Shown: one piece after another, positions 33,729 to 44,566 of the stretch
How positions within the stretch are numbered: position 1 is the stretch's first letter
Layout: each line of letters starts with the position of its first letter
NCBI GenBank assembly: GCA_963575745.1
Contig: CAUYUJ010017870.1
Coordinates: 79,001-143,000 of the forward strand
DNA from: Prorocentrum cordatum
Taxonomy: Eukaryota > Sar > Dinophyceae > Prorocentrales > Prorocentraceae
DNA length: 64,000 bases
Direction of reading: 5' to 3'
Program-made: the position numbers and the translations under genes
Notes under the pieces: generated by a model
The model's input: only the letters and a program-made list of their open reading frames with translations
Told to the model about the DNA's origin: nothing
Database searches by the model: none

Positions 33729-34432
33729 TCATTGGCGGCAGATCCACCTGACCCAAAATGCGACATTAACGCGAAGAAGACTACTAGCGTGCTCTTGCAA
33801 TCGCTTGTGCGGTCGATCCACGCGGAAGGGTTTTACTTTCAGCAGCGGCCGATTATGATGAGCCAGTTCTGCGCCAGCCATCGTGACAATCAGCTTGCCG
33901 GGCCAGGGCATGTCACAACACCGCTCTTCGCCGCCTGGCAGGGCTCCCCAGGCGCGCAAGTGGCCAGATGACAGGAAGTAACTCACCAGCTTCTGAGCCT
34001 TGGCTGCCCGAGCCCTGCTCCGCGCTGATCGTTTCGCCGCCGGCCTCGCTCGTTGCCACGCTTGGTCAAATGGATGTTGGATTACACCCGCGCGGCCCCG
34101 CTGCGGCAACTGTGTGGGCGTGACAGCCGTTCGCCGTAACCAGAATCGTGAAGCCAGGAACTCTTGGCAAGCAATATCGCTTACGGCCAAGCACTCCACT
34201 GCGGTTGATGTCCCCTGAGGAGTCCAAGGTATCAAGCGCCTGCCAATCAAGAGGGCTAGGGACGCCATTTCTTGGGACAGGGTCGTCAAGTCGGCCTCGT
34301 CTTTGGACCGCTTCTGCTCCTGCTCCTCCGTATTCGCCTGTACGCGCTTCTCTGCCTGCTCATCTCGGATGTGACCCACGATCCGATCGGAACGGCTCTC
34401 ATACCTGGGAGTTGCTCGGGCCCCCGGCTGAC
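33729..34432 (-). CDS. Unrecognised protein-like reading frame
   Basis: I do not recognise this product. The minus-strand frame from about 34432 has balanced composition and a charged, probably helical stretch (HIRDEQAEKRVQANTEEQEQ, followed by LTTLSQEMASLALLIG), then a basic segment (RSARSRARAAKAQK) and GKLIVTMAGAELAHHNRP. Upstream, one frame over, lies TAAEEDEDLLALLGSAA up to a CAG/GTATGAG boundary, which could be a splice junction or a frameshift. It ends at a stop at 33729. There is no spliced leader and no clear start. It may be an exon of a host gene or part of a retroelement. Confidence 0.3.
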
Positions 34433-34854
34433 GCTGCTGAGCCCAGCAGCGCCAGCAGATCCTCGTCCTCCTCCGCAGCAGTGAGGGAGGCAGCCGCCGT
34501 AGCTCCAGCAGCCCCGGCCTCGCGGACAAGGACGGCAAATGGCGGGGCAAGTGCGGATCATCCGCGGCGCCATGGCCCTGGCGAGGCTAGCTGATGCAGC
34601 CGACGCAGAGCCGCTTGCGATCCCGCCTTGGCCTCAGCAGGAAGGCTGACTGTTGCAGCCCACGCTGGCCGCCGCCAGCACATTCATGGGCGCCGTTGGC
34701 GCCGCACCGCCACCGCCCAGCAACGCCAACAAAGCGTCGTCTTGAATTGTCGCCAGGCTCAATGATACGCAGACTCACTCCATGATGCTCAGAATCGCTC
34801 CCGCTCAACACTCCTACTCTCACGCAGGCTCGCTCCTATGCAGAGCCAGTCAGA

Positions 34855-34985
34855 CTCACTCACACTCACACCCACTCACACTCACACTCACACTCACACT
34901 CACACCCACTCACACTCAGATTCACTCCCACTCGGACTCACACACATTCAGACTCCCCGCTCATACTCACACACGCTCACCCATG
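34855..34985. repeat. CACTCA/CACACTCA short repeat
   Basis: A run of CTCACACTCACACCCACT-type units. The reverse-complement motif (GAGTGTGAGTCTGAGTATGA) is spread over 54960-55215. Confidence 0.85.
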
Positions 34986-35672
34986 ACCATCGCGATGTAG
35001 CAGGCATAGCGCTTGGGCACCCCAGGGGGATTCACCAGGGGGTAGGACACGGGAATATATTGAGCGAGGCGATCGGTTGAGAGTGCTGACGTATTATATG
35101 ATTTTCATGAGAGCCGCACGATCATCGAGATGTGCAGGGCCTGGTAATTCAAGAGCTCCCATCGCATGAACTTGCACGCCGGATAATCACCAAATGCCGA
35201 GCATGATAGATCGCGAGCCGAAGGGGTGCGCGTTTGAACTGTAGGTCGCGTATTCTGAATCTCCAATGCGTTGCGCAGCCGTGGACGACGTTATGTTTGC
35301 GCCGTCCCAGTAAAGCAAGGTAAGCCTGCACACATACAAGCTCAGAATTCGAGAATGCAAAAAGATATCGCGGGAACATGTAATGATAAACATACCGCCT
35401 TCCCCCAACCTCCAATGAGATATCCGGCGTACGTATGTAACGCTTAGCGTAGCGCCCACTACACAATTATACCACATGGTCGACGATTGTTGGCCTCCTG
35501 CCGGAGCTGATGCAGGCATAGCAATGGGGGGTTGGTGAACTAGCTCACGTAGCTGATTTCTCCAGCGCCTTCTGGCACCGAAGGCGCCCATGTGTCGGTC
35601 GAGGGAAGCGGCGGGCGCGCCACCAGTTGCATGAAGCAGATGTCCGACCGCCCCCTCTCCCCCCCCCCCTTT
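34986..35672. other. Spacer without recognised genes
   Basis: No recognised genes or shared repeats were seen. Confidence 0.35.
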
Positions 35673-35681
35673 CGTCTAACC

Positions 35682-37051
35682 TTAGGTCGGGCATGTCCTC
35701 CTACAGGCGGATTTTGGAGGACAAATGAACTACCCTGGCGACGTACCCGACCCCTGCGCAATGAGGGACATGAGTAGCTTCGGCGACTTTATAAAGAGGG
35801 TGATGACGATACATGGACGTACGTATTTCTGCGACCAGCATCTGGGAGGTCCCGTTTGAGTCCGCCGCGGGGCCCTACTGTCCTGGCCCCTCTAGCAGGC
35901 CTCGAAAGTGGCGACCGTTTCACAGTTCGCAGCCCCCCAGGGATGGCGAGCGATCCCATGGGAATCTGCGTAGGACGTCACTGTGCTGGACCCCCCAGCA
36001 GCCCTCGAAAGTGGCGACAGTCACAAATCGCCGTCCCCCAGGGACGGCGAGGTCTAATTTGAATCTGCGTAGGACGTCACTACGCTGCCCCCCGCCCAGC
36101 AGGCCTCGAAAGTGGCGACAGTTTCACAGATCGCAGCCCCCGAGGGATGGCGAGGTCCAATGTGAATCTGCGTAGGACGTCACTGTGCTGGATCCCCCAG
36201 TAAGCATCGAACGTGGCGACAGTTTCACAGATCGCAGCCCTCCAGGGATGGCGAGGTCCAAATTGGGTCTGCGTAGGGCGTCTCTGTGCTGGAACCCCCA
36301 GCAGCCCTCGAAAGTATCGACAACTTCACAGATCGCAGCCCCCCAGGGATGGCGAGGTCCCGTTTGGGTCTGCGTAGGACGTCACTGTGCTGGACCCCTC
36401 AGCAGCCCTCGAAAGTGGCGACAGTTTCGCATATCGCAGCCCCCCAGGGATGGCGAGGTCTCATTTGAGTCTGCGTAGGACGTCACTCTGCTGGACCCCC
36501 CAGCAGGCCTCGAACGTGGCGACCGTTTCACAGATCGCAGCCCCCCAGGGGTGGCGTGGTCTAATTTGGGTCTGCGTAGGACGTCACTGTGCTGAACCCT
36601 CCAGCAGGCCTCGAAAGTGGTGACAGTTTCACAGAACGCAGCCCCCCAGGGATGGCGAGGACTCAGTTGAATCTGCGTAGGACGTCACTATGCTGGACCC
36701 GCCAGCAGGCCTCGAAAGTGGCGACAGTTTCACAGATCGCAGCCCTCCAGGGATGGCGAGGTACAAATTGGGTCTGCGTAGGACGTCACTGTGCTGGACC
36801 CCCCAGCAGCCCTCGGAAGTGGCGACAGATTCACAGATCGCAGCCTCCCCCCCGAGGTAGGACGGGCAGGAGGCAGGAGGGAGGCGGGAGGAGGACGCGA
36901 CCACTATTCAAAACGAATACCCAACCAAGGAGGGTTGGGACAAATAGCTAAACCGTTCTCAAGAATAGTAAAGCGTAGCCAAAAAATCGTCCACGGACAA
37001 TTTGTTCACCATTTTTGAAGATCCCCCCTGTAAAGGGACGCGCCCGACTTA
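35682..37051. mobile_element. TIR element carrying a 101-bp satellite
   Basis: The left end GGTCGGGCATGTCCTCCTAC and the right end GTAAAGGGACGCGCCCGAC are inverted and match the ends of the 154-bp element at 17366-17519. TTA sits at both ends (35682-35684 and 37049-37051), and a 9-bp direct repeat CGTCTAACC lies just outside (35673-35681 and 37052-37060). TTA could be a PIF/Harbinger-type duplication and 9 bp would fit a Mutator-type one; I cannot decide. No transposase is present. Almost the whole interior is a satellite array. Confidence 0.65.
35850..36862. repeat. 101-bp satellite array, about ten copies
   Basis: The marker TAGGACGTCA (or TAGGGCGTCT) occurs at 35971, 36070, 36173, 36274, 36375, 36476, 36577, 36678 and 36779, so most steps are exactly 101 bp. 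Each unit also holds CTCGAAAGTGGCGACAG and CCCCCAGGGATGGCGAG. Because 101 is not a multiple of three, a tandem protein is unlikely. Confidence 0.92.
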
Positions 37052-37274
37052 CGTCTAACCCGAGAAGAAGGGGGGTCAGCGTACCATGGCCCGACACACG
37101 TGCGAGGACGGGGATGGCCAGGCGACGTGCTGAAAGAGCAAGACGGTGGCAGTGGCATCGGGCAGATCTCGTGGCCATGGCGGCAATATCCTCACACCCC
37201 TCTTCGATGACCCCGATCTTGCCTCCCCTGGAGGCTGGCACGCGCCAGCTCGACAGAAGGCGGGACCATAAGTC

Positions 37275-37395
37275 CGGACAGAGACAGTCTGACGGTCGGG
37301 AATCCCTGGGAGCTGGCGGGACTGGAGGATGTGTCGGGCGCCGCGGCAGTGCAGAGCGCCCTGGAACGCTCTGAGAGCGGCCTAGAAAGCGTTGA
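37275..37395. repeat. Dispersed repeat of about 110 bp, copy 3 of 3
   Basis: GGGAATCCCTGGGAGCTGGC and then GGGCGCCGCGGC and CGCTCTGAGAGCG occur in the same order as at 6.7 and 14.5 kb. Confidence 0.45.
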
Positions 37396-37567
37396 AGCAA
37401 CAGCGATGCTCAAACCACACCCCTGGGGGCCGCAAAACGGCGGCGGCCGCAGCTGGCGGCGGGCCCGAGGCGGGAGAAGTGAGAAGACGTGGGAGGGGAG
37501 TCCTCCCGAGGCCCCCCGTGCCGAGAGCTCTCGACCTCCGCCTCCCCTCCTCTCGCCCGCTCTTTCC

Positions 37568-37665
37568 TCATTCCTCCGCCGTCCTCCGCCGTCCTCCGCC
37601 GTCCTCCGCCGTCCTCCTCCTCCTCCTCCTCCTCCTCCTCCTCATCCTCCTCCTCCTCCTCCGCC
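37568..37665. repeat. CCTCCGCCGT and CCT tract
   Basis: Four copies of GTCCTCCGCC lead into a CCT run. Confidence 0.85.
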
Positions 37666-37729
37666 TACCACTTACCTCGATTGTGGGCCAGAGGCCGATT
37701 GGATACATGTCAGTTTCTTGTGGGATGCC

Positions 37730-38260
37730 TCTCGGGCGCCTTCTGGAAGCTACTTCGAAGTCTTTCGGGGCCTCTTTTGGGCCTCCTGCAGGCGTCTTGA
37801 AGCCGTTTGGGGGCCTCCTGGCGGTCTCGCGGACCATCTTGGGTGGGAAGGCTCGAAATAGCACTTCGCATTCCCACTCTTGGGCCTAATTTGGATCCCT
37901 CTTGAGGCTCTCTCGGGCCGCCTTGGGGCCCTCTTGGGCTATCTTCCGTATTGGGGGCATATTGAGCCGTCTTGGGGAAATCTTGGGGGCCTCTTGAGCC
38001 GTCGTGGACGCTGTTCAGACCAGCGAGACGAATATGTAAACAATGTGCTTTTCCGTAGGGATGAGGACGATGCTTGTTACTAGGGCCCCTCTTTAGGGTA
38101 TTCTTGGGACCATCTCGGGGCGTCTTGGGGGCCTCTGGGGCCGTCTAGACCATACGGGGGGTCTTGGAACGCTCTTGAACCGTCTCGGAGGCCTCTTGGA
38201 CCGTTCGGGGAGCGCCTTCGGGCCCTCCGAAAGTTTCCCGAAGGCCCCCCCCTGCGGGCC
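37730..38260. repeat. TCTTGGGGCC-type degenerate repeat
   Basis: This has the same unit style as the 23.2-27.7 kb block (GGCCTCTTTTGGGCCTCC, CTTGGGGCCCTCTTGG) but no long duplication. Confidence 0.6.
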
Positions 38261-38339
38261 CCGGACAGCTAGGGACACAGCGAGTACCAGGGGGGGGGGC
38301 TGTGGAAAAGTGGGCTGCCTCCGGGCCCCAGGGCCCTGC

Positions 38340-38600
38340 CGAGTATATGAAGATATACATACGCATATACACATGTGAGCAGACAGATCCATACCTGCAG
38401 ATATACATGTGTAAATAGACACACACACATGTATGACATTTTAATACACCAGCACCCCTATACATGCATGTGTGCATGTGTAGATGCATATACGCCTGAA
38501 AACACACACAGATATATATATATATATATATACCTATGTGTGTGTGTAATGCAACACTTATGTATAAACAAGATGTACCAAACATATTCTACACGTATAC
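38340..38600. repeat. CATATACACA-type microsatellite
   Basis: Interrupted ACACAT, ATATAC and TATATA runs. Confidence 0.75.
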
Positions 38601-38644
38601 CGACTATGACCGTGACCGCTTGAATCCAAACTGATGTGTGCACA

Positions 38645-39325
38645 GATATGTAGTCACCTTGACCACTTCGCCAAGAACGCCGAGAGAGCCGTGAGATCTC
38701 GTCTGGACCTGCGTTGACCTGCACTCCGCCGTGTCTCCCAGGAGCCCACGAAAATCATAACAATTGCGTGATTCGCAATCCTCCGAAGGATACGTGAGAT
38801 CTCGGCTGGACCCGCGTTGCCCTGCACCCCGCGATACCTCCCAGGAGCCCAAGAAAGTGGCGATCGTTGCGCCAGTTCGCAGCCCCCGAGGGGGCTGCGA
38901 AGTTTCGAAGTGATCCCGCTGCCCTCGCCTCCGCCGTGCCTCACAGACGCCTACAAAAGTGACGATCCTAAGAAAGTGGCAACGGTTGCGCAGCTCGCAA
39001 CCGCCCGAGGAGCAGCGAGGTCTCGGCTGGAACCGCGTGTCCCCCGACTCCGCTGGACCTCCCCGGAGCCGACGAGCGAAAACTGCCAAGTTCGCAGCCG
39101 CCCAGGGAGCAACGGGGTCTCGGCTGGATCTGCGTGTCCCCGCACTCCGCTGGACCTCCTCGGGGCCCACGAAAGTGGCGACAATTGCGCAGCTCGCAGC
39201 CGCCCAGGCAGCAGCGAGGTGTCGGCTGGACCTGCGTGCCACCCCACTCCGCTGGACCTTCCTGGTGCCCACGAAGGTGGCGACGGTTGTGCAATTCGCA
39301 GTCCCCGAGGAGAGCGCACGGGAGG
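38645..39325. repeat. Satellite related to the 101-bp family, about six copies
   Basis: CTCGGCTGGA-type markers occur at about 38698, 38801, 39022, 39119 and 39221, a step of 97-110 bp. Units share AAAGTGGCGAC and TCGCAGCC with the 35.85-36.86 kb array. The right flank (TTCAAAACGAGAACCCA) is also homologous to the right flank of that array. Confidence 0.7.
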
Positions 39326-39651
39326 TAGGAGGAGGTGGGAGAAGGGAGGACTGATGACCACAGTGCTCTGTTCAAAACGAGAACCCATCCCAGCAGAGTT
39401 GGGAATCAAACAAACAGGTTGGACGCCAAGGCTGTCTGGAGCGATGTATCTTCATTCTGGGCCTGCCTGACACCAGCTCGACATCTTCCTCGGGCCTTCC
39501 GGGGACGCAACCGAGACACGAGCCAATTTCGCCACCGCGCGCCCAAGATGATACACGTCAGATCGCCAGCCAACCAGGAGAAGAAGGGCGAGAATGAACA
39601 GAACCGTGTGCTCGTGGCCAGCTGAAATATAGCCAGGCATGGAGGCGGATG

Positions 39652-39733
39652 AGGAGGGGGGGGGGAGGAGGAGAGGAGGAGGAGGAGGAGGAGGAGGAGG
39701 AGGAGGAGGAGGAGGAGGAGGAGGAGGAGGGGG
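39652..39733. repeat. GGA tract
   Basis: A nearly perfect GGA run, purine strand on plus. Confidence 0.9.
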
Positions 39734-39817
39734 CAGATAGGGATGAGGACTGCGACGGGGATGTGCGTGGGTACGGTGGGCATTTGCATGGGGCTGTGGT
39801 GAGGGAGCAGGGGGAAG

Positions 39818-40340
39818 AAACAGGGATAATGATGAGGATGATGGTGATAATGGTGGTGATGATGATGGTGGTGGTGATGGTGATGATGCTGTTGATGATG
39901 TTGCTGATGATGACGATGGTGATGATGATGATGCTGATGGCGATGACCATACTGGTGATGCTGATGGTGATGAGGTTGATGACGATGATGCCACTGGTAA
40001 TGAGTATGATGATGATACTGATGTTGTCCATGCTGATGATGTTGCTGATGATGCTGATGGCGATGCTGAGTTTGAGTGTGATGGCGATGAGTATGATGCG
40101 TATGCTTATGATGATGACGACTGTGATGATAATGGTAATGCTGATTATTTTGATGCTGATGGTGTTGTTGATGATGATGGTGCTGATGGTGATGCGGAAC
40201 GTACATGGTGATTGAGATGCTGCTGCTGGTGATGATGCTGATGATGACGGTGACGAGGCTGATGATGACGGTGGTAATGCTGATAACGATGGTGATGATG
40301 GTGCAGTTAATGATGATGAGGATGAGGATGATAATGATGG

Positions 40341-40371
<31 letters not shown>

Positions 40372-40590
40372 GCTGATGAAGATGAAGATGATGATGTTGC
40401 TGATGGTGGCGATGTCGACGACGACGATACTGATGACGAGGATGATGCGGATGATTATGATGCTGATGCTGCGGCAAATGATGACGACGAGGACGAGGCT
40501 GAAGAGAAGGATGAGGATGCTGATGAGGATGATGATGAGGATGATAATGGTGATGATGGCGATGATGATGGTGGTCGTGACAATGGAGAG
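39818..40590. repeat. GAT trinucleotide tract
   Basis: About 770 bp dominated by GATGATGATG with GCT and GGT interruptions. The complementary ATC type occurs at 53175-53620. Confidence 0.9.
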
Positions 40591-40614
40591 GGAGGGAATG
40601 CGATGAGGGAGGGC

Positions 40615-40840
40615 ACTGGAGAGAAGAGGAAGGGGAGAGAGGAGGAGGAGGAAGAGGAGGAGGAGGCGGAGGAGGCGGAGGAGAAGGACGGGGAGGAGGA
40701 GGAGGCGGAGGAGGAGGAGGAGGAGGAGGCGGGGGAGGAGAGGAGGAGGAGAAGGAGGAGGAGGAGGAGGAGGAGGAGGAGGAGGAGGAAGACGAGGAGG
40801 AGGAGGAGGACGAGGAGGAGTGAAAGGTCGAGAATGAGGA
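40615..40840. repeat. GGA tract
   Basis: A GAGGAGGAG run interrupted by GCGG and ACGA triplets, directly after the GAT tract. Confidence 0.9.
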
Positions 40841-41016
40841 GGGGGAGGAGGCAACGAATAACATGGTGTCCATAATCCGCAGCGGGACTACGGGCGCGAG
40901 GGCGGGGCCGGCTCACCGAGGGCGGGGCGAGTCGTCGCCGTCGCGGAGTGCTCGAAGTATGGAGCCCCGTGCGTCGAGGTAGAGCGATGGGGGTTTGCGG
41001 ACCTCCGCGCTGCTGT

Positions 41017-41219
41017 CGGGGAGACGTAAGACTCGGGTACGGGGGACTCGGGTTGGCCTGACGGGGCCACCATAAAAATGACGAGACCCGATCTGAAATT
41101 TGACGCGAGCTCCCGCTGCAGACATCCCACGAAAACTGGACCGTCAAAATCCAGGACGCGCTCGCCAAAAAATGACGGCAAACCCGAGCTCCGGCTTACT
41201 CGAGTCTTACGCTTCCCCG
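41017..41219. mobile_element. MITE-like foldback element with CGGGGAGACGTAAGACTCGG ends
   Basis: The left end GGGGAGACGTAAGACTCGGG and the right end CTCGAGTCTTACGCTTCCCC are inverted. Similarity continues about 45 bp inward (GACTCGGGTT and AACCCGAGCTC). Length 203 bp, no coding capacity. TGCTG occurs just outside both ends, a possible target duplication. Confidence 0.7.
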
Positions 41220-41338
41220 ATGCTGGGGGTGGTCCCGGAGGACGCGGCCGGGCAGCGAAGCCATGCTTTGTAGGGAATGCCGTCGGGCCCTGGGGGCGAA
41301 GCTGCAGCGTGTTGTGCAAAATGCCGCATCGCGCCGTA

Positions 41339-41514
41339 CAGTCGGGGCGTTGACCTAAGGAACCCTAAATAAGGAACGAGGCCCCTCTTTTTCAGAAGTT
41401 AAACTTCGATTTCCTACCCAAAACATAAGGAAAACCTGAGGCAAGCTGTGAAACACTTAAGGAACGCGGGGCCCCTCCCCAACCAAAAGGGTTCCTTCTT
41501 CAGGGCCCCGACTG
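41339..41514. mobile_element. MITE with CAGTCGGGGC ends and TA duplication (Tc1/mariner type)
   Basis: Both ends are CAGTCGGGGC and its exact inverse, followed by AAGGAACCCT-type sequence on both arms. TA flanks each end (41337-41338 and 41515-41516). TA target duplication with CAG-starting inverted repeats is characteristic of the Tc1/mariner superfamily. At 176 bp it can encode no transposase, so it is non-autonomous. Confidence 0.8.
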
Positions 41515-42029
41515 TATGTGGGCAGATCCGCCGTGCAGGGCAGTATGGGAGGGACGTGTTTGTCGAGAACTGCCTCGATCGCAGGGATCAAAGGGGCGCT
41601 GGCGCTGAAGACTGGTGCCCATTCTCGATGAATGGAGCGTTGCATCGCTGTGGCCACTCGCGCGCCCGGCAAGGAGGAGGAGCTCTCTCCTTTTTCCCAG
41701 GCCCGCGCCTTCCAGGTGGGAGCGGTATGGGCGAGGGCGAAGGGAGGGGGGAGGGACTCCCCGTCCCCCACTCCCCTTCACAACTCCACCCCTTTCCGTC
41801 TTCGTCGCCTCACGCCTTCCGCCACCCAGCCCCCCACTCCTTTCTCCCCGCTCCCTGGGGGACGGAGAGGAGAACGCAAGGATCCGACGCAAAATGGAAG
41901 GGAGAAGGGAAATGATGGGACGGCGCCCCAACTTGCTCGAGGCAGAAGGGGAGGGGGAGGGTGGCTTGGGCACGAAACCTTGCTCAAAGATCACGAGGGA
42001 ACGCACCAAAGCACCAATGTCGGCGTGCC

Positions 42030-42190
42030 CAGGGGGGGAAGTGAGAGAGAGCAAGCCTTCTCAGAAGGCGGCGGGGCTTTTCACAAGCCCTCCAGCCTTC
42101 TGAGAAGCCCACTGCGGCTCCGGAGAAGGCCTAGGAAAGCTTCACAAGACGACCTCCAGCCTTCTGAGCCTTCTGAGAAGGCCTGCCCCC
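42030..42190. repeat. Dispersed repeat with CTTCTGAGAAG palindromes, copy 2
   Basis: GGAAGTGAGAG is followed by CCTTCTCAGAAGGCGGCGGG and repeated CCTTCTGAGAAG palindromes, parallel to 17105-17268. Confidence 0.5.
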
Positions 42191-42237
42191 TCTGCCTTCA
42201 CCCCTGGGTGCGCCGCGGGACACTGGCCACAAGAGAG

Positions 42238-42840
42238 GGAGGAGGAGCAGAAGGAAGAGGAGGAGAAGCACGCGGAGGAGGAGGAGGAGGATAATATGAG
42301 GAGGAGAGGAGGAGGAGGAGGAGGAGGAGGAGGAGAGGAGGAGGAGGAGGAGGAGGAGGGAGGAGGAGGACGGAGGAGGACGACGACGACGAGGAGGAGC
42401 AACGGCTCCTCGGCACCGCGGCGGCCCTGGTCCACAAACGGCGCGGGATCGTGCCGCAGGCACGTGGCACCTCACAGGGCGCAGCGCAGGGGGCGCTCCG
42501 CCCCCGACCCTGCCAGGACCTCCGGCTCGGTTGGTCGACGTTGCTCCGCGGTCTCTCCTCCTCCTCCTCCTCCTCCTCCTCCTCCTCTTCCTCCTCCTTC
42601 TCCTCCTCCTCCTCCTCCTCCTCCTCCTCCTCCTCCTCCTGTCCTCCTTATCCTCCTCGTCCTCCTCCTCCTCCTCCTCCTCCTCCTCCTCCTCCTCCCT
42701 CCCCGCCTCCTCCTCCTCCTCCTCCTCCTCCTCCTCCTCCTCCTCCTCCCTCCTCCTCCTCCTCCTCCTCCTCCTCCTCCTCCTATCCTCCTTGTCCTCC
42801 TTGTCCTCCTCCTCCTCCTCCTCCTCCTCCTCCTCCTCAA
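42238..42840. repeat. GGA tract facing a CCT tract, giant purine/pyrimidine palindrome
   Basis: GGA repeats at 42238-42400 and CCT repeats at 42553-42838 flank about 150 bp of unique GC-rich sequence. The two tracts are reverse complements and could pair. Long frames with Ser, Leu or Pro runs are artefacts. Confidence 0.9.
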
Positions 42841-43016
42841 GAGGAGGCAGCAGGGGGAATGAAGGAATGAGAAGGGTTGTATGGGGGGGCAGACAGGGGT
42901 GTGGGGTCCGAAAGCTCCAGGGGTTTGGGGTGTCCACCTTATCCTCCTGCGCTGAACTACACTTCCAAGGGCTCTGAAGGCGTGAGGTCCTAGAAGGCCT
43001 AGCCTCCTCGTCATTC

Positions 43017-43115
43017 TTCCTCCTCCTCCTCCTCCTCCTCCTCCTCCTCTCCTCCTCGTCCTCCTCGTGTTCCTCGACCTCCTCCTTGTCTTCTTCCTCC
43101 TCCTACTCCTCCTCA
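43017..43115. repeat. CCT tract
   Basis: A CTCCTCCTC run with TCGTCC interruptions. Confidence 0.85.
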
Positions 43116-44199
43116 CAAGATCAATCCAACTCTTCTTGCCTCTTTTCCTCCTAATTCTTGCGCCCCAATTTGAACAATGAGCCAGGCGGCCCCCCATCCG
43201 ATGGCACGACGCAATGGGTCCGGAAACATGAACACGATTCGTGGAAGGAAAGATAGGGGGGGAGCCTAAATTCGCTCATCGTGGCTCGCGATCACGCGAC
43301 GCGCGCTTATCTTCGCGCCCTCGCGCCGCCACGGTGGACTTCGCAGCACACCGCATGGCACTGCGGTGGACTCCGCAAGACACCCTGGCAGACACACCAG
43401 TGGACCGCCCGCCGGAGGAGGAAGAGCAGCAAAATCGAAACAGTTTAGCCGCAGGCACTTAACATAAGCCGCCACCGCACACAACTCCGCATGCATGTCA
43501 TACGCGACATTTGAACTCGCACTCGTCTCATATTCTCTGTTACGGGCCCAAGACCTGGTTATGACCTGCTATGCATGCAGGCTGCGAGAACAAGAGAAGG
43601 GACGGCTGACACGGACGGTAGGACCTTTCACGCGAATGATCCCACGAGCCAGCATTATCAGGTCAACGAATCCCTCCGAGCGACAAGAGAAGCGCCTGGA
43701 CAAAGTAGTTCGCGAGCGCTATGAGCGACATCCGCCCAACATGGCATGTAATTGCACGACCAGCGGGATGGGCGGCACAAGTAATCGAATATTGGAGAGA
43801 GATCAAAGAATACAGTCAGAGAAGGGACAGAAAAACAATTCCCGACGAGCATGAGCCCCTTCCGCCAGCCAAGATGCCCCAAAAAATCAGGACGTCGAGA
43901 GTGACATTCCGATGAGCCACCCGATCGTAAGTGTCTTGCCTTACCTGGGAAAACCTTGGTGGGCAGGTTACCCCACGAAATGGACATCTGCCGAAGTGCA
44001 TTAGGGTACTCTTCTCTAGAAACAGAAAATGTAAGTCATCGTGGGCCCCAAATAATACGTTGTTGCTCAGTGGAGGTGATAGTTATTTGGTTTAAGCTAC
44101 GTGGTGAAATATGCCATTCTTAGCTATGTGGTGTGAGATGTGGAGGTGCAACAAATTATGCGGAGCAGAATATGTGGCGCAAGCTGTGTATGAGGGGAC
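43116..44199. other. Spacer without recognised genes
   Basis: A short direct duplication (CGGTGGACTTCGCA and CGGTGGACTCCGCA) lies at 43331-43381. Near 44090-44195 there are AAGCTATGTGG-like units similar to those at 46570-46730. No recognised genes are present. Confidence 0.4.
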
Positions 44200-44350
44200 C
44201 CTGGGACACACAAATAAATGCACACAAATCCGAGGAACCCCTATATTTTCCAATATTTGTCTGGGTGTTCGTCTTCCCCTCCCACTTCCCATATGTTCTC
44301 ATATTTTCTGGGGAATCGACGATTAATTGTGCCTGTGTGTTTTTCCCCAT
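44200..44350. repeat. 155-bp dispersed repeat, copy 3 of 4
   Basis: It has the CCCTGGGACACACAAATAAA start and the GGGGAATCGACGATTAATTG block shared with the other copies. Confidence 0.75.
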
Positions 44351-44454
44351 ATCCTAAGGATTGGGGTTCTTGTTATTACTCTGACGCCTCCCACTCCTCC
44401 TCCTCCTCCTCCTTCCTCCCGCTCGCGCCTCCCTCCTCCCAATGATAATCACCA

Positions 44455-44552
44455 GATAAGACAAGCCAAGATAAGATACTACAAGATAAGATAAGATAGC
44501 ACAAGATATGATAAGAAGAGATTTCAAGATAAGATAAGATAAGTTAAGCTCA
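44455..44552. repeat. AAGAT minisatellite
   Basis: AGATAAGATAAGAT units with CACAAGAT variants. Confidence 0.85.
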
Positions 44553-44566
44553 CACTCACACTCTCC

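Noticed and set aside
34855-34985. Telomeric repeat
   Set aside because: The CACTCA unit does not match the TTTAGGG-type telomere repeat reported for dinoflagellates.
35850-36862. CRISPR array
   Set aside because: The 101-bp units are similar along their whole length with no unique spacers, and the sequence is eukaryotic.
39406-40873. Long His/Ile/Met-rich frames
   Set aside because: They are translations of the GAT/ATC tract.
42131-42977. Several frames of poly-Ser, poly-Leu, poly-Pro and poly-Glu
   Set aside because: All arise from GGA/CCT trinucleotide runs.
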